DNA from: Chitinophaga pinensis
Lineage (GTDB): Bacteria > Bacteroidota > Bacteroidia > Chitinophagales > Chitinophagaceae
Reading direction: 5' to 3'
Length of the DNA stretch: 9,917 nucleotides
Assembly: GCA_943331145.2 (NCBI GenBank)
Contig: CALQKL020000063.1
Coordinates: forward strand, 1 to 9,917
Both the position numbers and the translations under genes were made by a program. A model generated the notes under the pieces. That model saw only the letters and a list, made by a program, of their open reading frames with translations, ran no database searches and was not told the DNA's origin. Positions 6,150 through 9,917 of this stretch are shown here, piece after piece. Numbering within the stretch: the first letter of the stretch is position 1; each line of letters begins with the position of its first letter.

Positions 6150-7781
6150 ATGATAAGTGCAAATAATATAACCCTTGCATATGGCAAGCGGATTCTGTTC
6201 GATGAGGTAAATATAAATTTTACCAAAGGAAATTGCTACGGTATTATCGGAGCAAACGGTGCTGGAAAATCAACCTTTATGAAAATCATAAGTGGTGAAA
6301 TTGAACCCAATAAAGGCACAATTGATATTACACCCGGCGAACGTATGGCTGTGTTAAATCAAAATCAGTTTGCATTTGATGAGTTTACGGTTTTAAATAC
6401 CGTACTTATGGGACATAGCAAATTGTGGAAAATCATGCATGAGCGTGATGCTATATATTCAAAAGAAGATTTTAGTGAAGCAGATGGTATGCGCGCTGGT
6501 GAATTGGAAAACGAATTCGGCGAAATGGGCGGATACACAGCAGAAAGTGATGCAGCAACTTTATTAAGCGAATTGGGTGTTGATGATTCCCTACATTTTC
6601 AACAAATGAAAGACATCAGCGCGAATTTAAAAGTAAGGGTTTTGCTTGCTCAGGCTTTATTTGGGAATCCAGATATCTTATTGCTTGATGAGCCTACGAA
6701 TAACCTCGACGTTGAAACCATTGCATGGTTAGAAAACTTTTTGGCTGATTATCAAAACATCGTTTTGGTCGTAAGCCATGATCGACATTTCTTAGATTCA
6801 GTTTGTACTCACGTTGCCGATGTGGATAGAAGTAAAATAAAAGTTTATACGGGTAATTACTCTTTTTGGTACGAAAGCTCGCAGCTAGCAGCTCGTCAAC
6901 AAAGTGACAAGAATAAAAAAATGGAAGATAAAAGGAAAGATTTACTCGACTTTATCGCCCGTTTCAGTGCCAATGCGTCAAAAAGTAAACAAGCTACAAG
7001 TCGTAAAAAAGCATTGGAAAAATTGGTTATTGAAGATATTCAACCTTCAAACAGGAAATATCCAGGTATTATTTTCAAGCAAGACCGTGAAGTAGGAAAT
7101 GAAATATTAAAAGTAGAGAACTTGTCAAAGTCGATAGATGGCAAACCATTGTTCTCAAAACTGAATTTTGATATACAAAAAAATCAAAAAATTGCGTTTT
7201 TAAGTCGCGATCCATTGGCGCTTACTACTTTTTTTGAAGTAATCAATGGGAAAATAGCTGCTGATACAGGATTATATGAATGGGGAACAACAATTACTCC
7301 AGCATACTTACCAAATGATAATAAAGAGTTTTTTGAAGGAAATAGCGATAACCTGATGGATTGGTTACGTCAATATGTACCATCAACCGTAAAAGATGTA
7401 GATGAAGACTTCTTAAGGGGTTTTTTAGGTAAAATGTTGTTTAGCGGAGATGAAATCATGAAGAAGACCAACGTATTGAGTGGGGGTGAAAAGGTTCGTT
7501 GTATGCTAAGTAAAATGATGTTACAAAATCCAAACGTATTAATTTTGGATGAACCAACCAACCATTTGGATTTGGAAAGTATTATTGCATTCAATGATAG
7601 TATGACAACTTTTCCTGGGGTAGTGTTACTAACAACCCATGATCATCAGTTTATGCAATCAGTGGCTAATCGGATTATTGAAATCACACCTAATGGTATG
7701 ATAGATAAATTAATGACTTACGATGAATATTTGGCAGATGAAAGAGTGAAAGCGCAAAGGTTAGAATTGTATGGCAGTTAA
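6150..7781 (+). CDS. ABC-F family ATPase (YbiT-like), probable ribosome-associated translation factor
   Basis: The 543-residue protein has two ATP-binding cassettes and no membrane segments, the ABC-F layout. ABC-F proteins bind the ribosomal E site and influence translation or antibiotic resistance. Cassette 1 has Walker A GANGAGKST (34-42), an inserted arm (about 88-135), Walker B ILLLDEPTNNLD (from 176) and H-loop His210. A charged linker (about 245-315) resembles the P-site tRNA interaction motif. Cassette 2 has signature LSGGEK (443-448), Walker B VLILDEPTNHLD (from 463) and H-loop His497. The first-cassette signature reads ISANLK instead of LSGGxx, and the second Walker A region reads LSRDPLALTT (351-360), with Leu358 where the P-loop lysine should be. 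Both defects fall in the same composite ATP site, so one site appears intact and the other degenerate. YbiT-like is my best subgroup guess; no resistance role is suggested by context. Confidence 0.9.
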   Translation: MISANNITLAYGKRILFDEVNINFTKGNCYGIIGANGAGKSTFMKIISGEIEPNKGTIDITPGERMAVLNQNQFAFDEFTVLNTVLMGHSKLWKIMHERDAIYSKEDFSEADGMRAGELENEFGEMGGYTAESDAATLLSELGVDDSLHFQQMKDISANLKVRVLLAQALFGNPDILLLDEPTNNLDVETIAWLENFLADYQNIVLVVSHDRHFLDSVCTHVADVDRSKIKVYTGNYSFWYESSQLAARQQSDKNKKMEDKRKDLLDFIARFSANASKSKQATSRKKALEKLVIEDIQPSNRKYPGIIFKQDREVGNEILKVENLSKSIDGKPLFSKLNFDIQKNQKIAFLSRDPLALTTFFEVINGKIAADTGLYEWGTTITPAYLPNDNKEFFEGNSDNLMDWLRQYVPSTVKDVDEDFLRGFLGKMLFSGDEIMKKTNVLSGGEKVRCMLSKMMLQNPNVLILDEPTNHLDLESIIAFNDSMTTFPGVVLLTTHDHQFMQSVANRIIEITPNGMIDKLMTYDEYLADERVKAQRLELYGS

Positions 7782-7929
7782 GTTATCGGTTAATAATAGT
7801 CATAAATTAAAATAAAGTCAATAGCAAATTAAAAAATAACCACGCAATACCAAAAGACAAAGCATTTTACCAACAGAGGATGAGTTTTAAAGGTGTAACA
7901 TGTGGCCAAAATAAATTAATAATAAACAT

Positions 7930-8409
7930 ATGAAATTTAAATTCATTTTTTTATATATCGTATTGATTTTTATATCATTAAGTTCTTCTGCTCAACGAAA
8001 ATATTATAACGGAGCACGCTACAATACGGCTATAGGAATTAAGTTTTTTCCAGGTTCGATTTCAATAAAGCAAACTATGTATTCAAAGAACAAATTTGAA
8101 GGCTTGTTATATAATTGGAAAGGAGTAAGGGCTGTAGGGTTGTTTGAAATTGAAAATAAAATAGAAGGCATCGATGGGCTTTGTTGGTATTTTGGCCCTG
8201 GTGCTCATATCCAGTTTAATGAAGGAACAAAAGTATACGCTGGAAGTTATTATTTAGGATTTGACGGAGTTATTGGAATTGATTGGAAAATAAAGAATGC
8301 ACCTATTAATCTTTCTCTTGATTGGCAACCTTCACTTGATTTTGATCAAAATAATGAAAACTTCAAGGGCGGATTTGGGGGTATTGGACTTAGATATGTT
8401 ATTCGATAG
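7930..8409 (+). CDS. Small secreted, probably beta-rich protein of unknown function
   Basis: I do not recognise the family. The 159-residue protein has a clear Sec signal peptide, with hydrophobic residues 4-17 and a likely cut after SSSA (Ala21) before Gln22. The mature part of about 138 residues is rich in Gly, Tyr, Phe and Trp with alternating hydrophobic patterns (YNTAIGIKFFPGSISIKQT, YLGFDGVIGIDWKI, INLSLDWQPSLDF) and ends GGFGGIGLRYVIR. This resembles small outer-membrane beta-barrel proteins, in which a Gly-rich strand ending with aromatics closes the barrel. No catalytic motif, lipobox or T9SS sorting domain is seen. It starts 148 bases after the ABC-F gene and 77 bases before the GtrA-like gene; a link with either is not evident. 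An outer-membrane or periplasmic location is inference. Confidence 0.8.
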   Translation: MKFKFIFLYIVLIFISLSSSAQRKYYNGARYNTAIGIKFFPGSISIKQTMYSKNKFEGLLYNWKGVRAVGLFEIENKIEGIDGLCWYFGPGAHIQFNEGTKVYAGSYYLGFDGVIGIDWKIKNAPINLSLDWQPSLDFDQNNENFKGGFGGIGLRYVIR

Positions 8410-8486
8410 AAAAACAGTTTCTTTTGACTAAAAAGCCAATTTATTGTACTGGCATTTATGAAAAATAGTTAAGTTATTATAGATTC

Positions 8487-8957
8487 ATGAGAAATAACAT
8501 TAATCAATTTCTTGATTTCTTTTATCCCATTTTTAAAAGATTTATGCCTATTGAAACCTATAGGTATGCTACCTGTGGGGGTATAAATACAATGTCTGGA
8601 CTATTGGTATGGTATGTTTGTTATCACTTTGTATTTAGCAGAATGATTGTTAATCTTGTTTTTTATTCATTCGAGCCGTATACCCTGGCTTTGTTTGTAT
8701 CTAGTTCATACTCTTTTACACTTGGGTTCTTACTTAATAAATACGTTGTTTTCACCTCATCTAATTTAAAAGGCCGTATCCAGTTGTTCAGGTATTTTTT
8801 ATCGTTTGCTTTTAATCTAATGCTCAATTATTTTCTACTGAAATGTCTCGTTGAAAAATTTCAATGGGATGCATTTATTAGCCAACTCTTAACTACGTTT
8901 GTTGTAATTGCTGTAAGTTATTTTAGTCAAAAATATTTTACTTTTAAAATTAAGTAA
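8487..8957 (+). CDS. GtrA-like four-helix membrane protein
   Basis: This 156-residue protein matches the GtrA family (GtrA/DPMS-like). Four hydrophobic segments are visible at about 26-50, 64-88, 99-121 and 128-148. Family landmarks include the early RYATCGGINTMSGLLVW segment, GFLLNKYVVF near the end of the second helix, and the C-terminal VSYFSQKYFTF. GtrA proteins are inner-membrane proteins associated with moving or using polyprenyl-linked sugars, such as bactoprenol-linked glucose, in cell-surface glycan modification. Normally a glycosyltransferase gene of the GtrB type is close by; none is visible here, so the partner and substrate are unknown. The C-terminus is short after the last helix. 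The gene lies 77 bases after the small secreted protein and may share its transcript. Confidence 0.85.
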   Translation: MRNNINQFLDFFYPIFKRFMPIETYRYATCGGINTMSGLLVWYVCYHFVFSRMIVNLVFYSFEPYTLALFVSSSYSFTLGFLLNKYVVFTSSNLKGRIQLFRYFLSFAFNLMLNYFLLKCLVEKFQWDAFISQLLTTFVVIAVSYFSQKYFTFKIK

Positions 8958-9026
8958 TCTTCTTAATTTATTGATATATAGAAACTTAATTAAAAATATA
9001 ATTACCTATTTTTTAATTTTCAAGCA

Positions 9027-9203
9027 TTAAAATCCCTGCACTGCTAAAAGGGGTTGATTATAACAAACCCGAAATTCAAATAGTAGCCAACCAGAATAAT
9101 GCCACTTGCGTTTTTGTTGCCCAATGGATTTAGCAACCTTTCTGTAAATTGAGTCAACATTGAATTCTATATTGCCACTTTGTTCAATTTTGTCAGTATA
9201 TTT
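9027..9203 (-). other. Stop-poor GC-rich island, possible gene remnant or dispersed element
   Basis: A minus-strand frame runs 58 codons without a stop between a TAA (9204-9206) and a TAA (9027-9029), but has no ATG. A second minus-strand frame contains an ATG-initiated 38-residue reading frame at 9044-9160 (begins MLTQFTERLLNPLGN, rich in Gly, Ile and Tyr), and the plus strand is also open for about 36 codons. G+C is 40 percent over 9031-9130, against 12 percent over 9201-9300. I do not recognise either peptide. The lack of a start in the longest frame argues for a decayed gene piece or a non-coding element rather than a working gene. Confidence 0.35.
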
Positions 9204-9387
9204 TTAGATCTCTATTTTAATTAAAATGTAGATAATGCAATCGATTTTTTATTTGTATTTAAATTAAACAAAAATTTATAAATAATTAAAAATCAATAAA
9301 ATAGTAATTAATAGTTATTAAAAATACGTTTAAAGAGATTTTCAAAATTCCCAATCAATTAACTGACATTATTTCATAAAAATAGTG

Positions 9388-9404
9388 TTGGCATAATGAT
9401 TGAA
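9388..9404 (+). promoter_or_regulatory. Sigma-54-like -24/-12 promoter candidate for dnaK
   Basis: TTGGCATAATGATTGAA fits the sigma-54 layout TTGGCA-N6-TTGCA: the -24 half is a full match, the spacing is right, and the -12 half differs at one position (TTGAA, with A where the conserved C is expected). The predicted transcript start is near 9415, leaving about 23 bases before the dnaK ATG. The altered -12 dinucleotide is the main reason for caution. Confidence 0.4.
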
Positions 9405-9437
9405 AGTGTTTCGATGAACAATTAAAATCAAAAAATT

Positions 9438-9917
9438 ATGGGAAAGATAATTGGAATCGACTTAGGAACAACGAACAGTTGCGTGTCGGTTATGGAAGGA
9501 AATGAACCAGTAGTAATTGCAAATGATGAAGGAAGAAGAACAACCCCTTCGGTAGTTGCGTTTTTAAAAAGTGGCGAGCGTAAAGTAGGAGATCCTGCAA
9601 AAAGACAAGCCATTACCAATCCTCAAAACACGATTTCCAGCGTTAAGCGTTTTATGGGTCGTCAGTATAACGAGGTTGCTGAAGAAAGTTCACATTGGAG
9701 TTATAAAGTAGTAAAAGGAGATAACAACACTGTTCGAATTGATATTGATGGTAGAATGTACACGCCTCAGGAAATCAGTGCAATGGTTTTGCAAAAAATG
9801 AAAAAAACTGCTGAAGATTATTTAGGTCAGGAAGTAACTGAAGCAGTTATCACCGTTCCGGCTTATTTCAATGATGCTCAACGTCAGGCTACAAAAGAAG
9901 CAGGTGAAATTGCTGGG
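9438..9917 (+). CDS. dnaK: Chaperone DnaK (Hsp70), N-terminal 160 residues (3' end missing)
   Basis: The frame opens at the ATG at 9438 and stays open to the window end, giving 160 codons of a gene normally about 630-640 codons long. The product is the Hsp70 chaperone, an ATP-driven cytosolic foldase working with DnaJ and GrpE. The N-terminal half of the nucleotide-binding domain is visible: the phosphate-1 motif IGIDLGTTNSCVSVMEG (5-21), the segment RRTTPSVVAF (33-42), catalytic Lys70 in SVKRFMGR and the segment EAVITVPAYFNDAQRQATK (135-153). All residues expected in this part are present. The start is fixed by the conserved MGKIIGIDLGTT beginning. It is preceded by a 480-base gene-free region with a sigma-54-like promoter candidate. 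No dnaJ or grpE gene lies upstream, so it is not in a grpE-dnaK arrangement on that side. Confidence 0.97.
   Translation, partial: MGKIIGIDLGTTNSCVSVMEGNEPVVIANDEGRRTTPSVVAFLKSGERKVGDPAKRQAITNPQNTISSVKRFMGRQYNEVAEESSHWSYKVVKGDNNTVRIDIDGRMYTPQEISAMVLQKMKKTAEDYLGQEVTEAVITVPAYFNDAQRQATKEAGEIAG

Larger units (their letters stand above)
8958..9437. other. 480-base gene-free region before dnaK
   Basis: The region has three parts. Bases 8958-9026 are AT-rich 3' flank of the GtrA-like gene. Bases about 9027-9206 form a distinctly GC-richer, stop-poor island (see separate entry). Bases 9207-9360 are extremely AT-rich (about 12 percent G+C over 9201-9300 by count) with no gene. The last 80 bases hold the dnaK promoter candidate. 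No tRNA, small-RNA signature or CIRCE operator was recognised. Confidence 0.7.

Noticed and set aside
6150..7781. Reading the ABC-F gene as an antibiotic-resistance determinant
   Set aside because: There is no resistance gene context, leader-peptide attenuator or mobile element; a housekeeping translation factor is the simpler reading.
8438..8460. GCCA...TGGC inverted arms between the small secreted protein gene and the GtrA-like gene
   Set aside because: Four-base arms around an 11-base loop with no U-tract; not enough for a terminator.
9400..9414. Small dyad GAAA-GTG-TTTC just after the dnaK promoter candidate
   Set aside because: The arms are only four bases with weak extension, too short to support an operator or hairpin.
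9240..9437. CIRCE-type HrcA operator before dnaK
   Set aside because: No TTAGCACTC...GAGTGCTAA inverted repeat or recognisable relic is present.
9428..9619. A 63-codon minus-strand open frame over the dnaK start
   Set aside because: It is antisense to the highly conserved dnaK N-terminus; stop-free antisense frames are common opposite such sequence.
1..9917. CRISPR arrays, tRNA or rRNA genes, insertion sequences, prophage or defence genes
   Set aside because: Scanning by eye shows no regularly spaced repeats, no terminal inverted repeats with a transposase, no RNA gene landmarks and no defence or mobile-element protein domains.

Overview
The window is about 9.9 kb of AT-rich chromosome that looks like an ordinary, mostly core region of a member of the Bacteroidota. 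Several signs point there independently: an exported M43 (pappalysin-type) metalloprotease with a C-terminal type IX secretion (T9SS) sorting domain, a 7TM-DISM-type histidine kinase, lipoprotein and Sec signal peptides with the Gln-at-+1 habit of this phylum, no purine-rich Shine-Dalgarno sequences before the starts, and TAnnTTTG-like -7 promoter boxes. The family or genus cannot be fixed from the sequence alone.

Layout. 1-1049 is the 3' part of a membrane sensor histidine kinase gene, followed in the same direction by a NarL/FixJ-type response regulator (1136-1747); the two look like a cognate two-component pair. A lipoprotein glutaminyl cyclotransferase (1766-2575, minus) converges on the regulator with only 18 bases between the stops. 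After a 302-base divergent intergenic region come the M43 protease (2878-4104, plus) and a secreted DUF4197 protein (4187-4927, plus). RluD-type 23S rRNA pseudouridine synthase (4982-6028, minus) and an ABC-F ATPase (6150-7781, plus) diverge from a 121-base promoter region; both act on ribosomes. A small secreted protein of unknown function (7930-8409) and a GtrA-like four-helix membrane protein (8487-8957) follow. A 480-base gene-free stretch with an odd GC-rich, stop-poor island leads to the 5' end of dnaK (9438 onward, cut by the window end).

How the parts connect. The clearest functional link is between the glutaminyl cyclotransferase and three exported proteins in this window (M43 protease, DUF4197 protein, small 159-residue protein). 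Each has a predicted signal peptidase I site directly before a glutamine, which is the substrate for cyclisation to pyroglutamate. The other genes look like independent units.

I found no CRISPR array, tRNA, rRNA, insertion sequence, prophage or defence cassette. I see no convincing new multi-gene system. The items most worth a second look are the Gln-at-+1 coincidence with the cyclotransferase gene, the one-sided degeneration of the ABC-F ATP sites, a sigma-54-like -24/-12 element before dnaK, and the GC-rich island at about 9027-9206.
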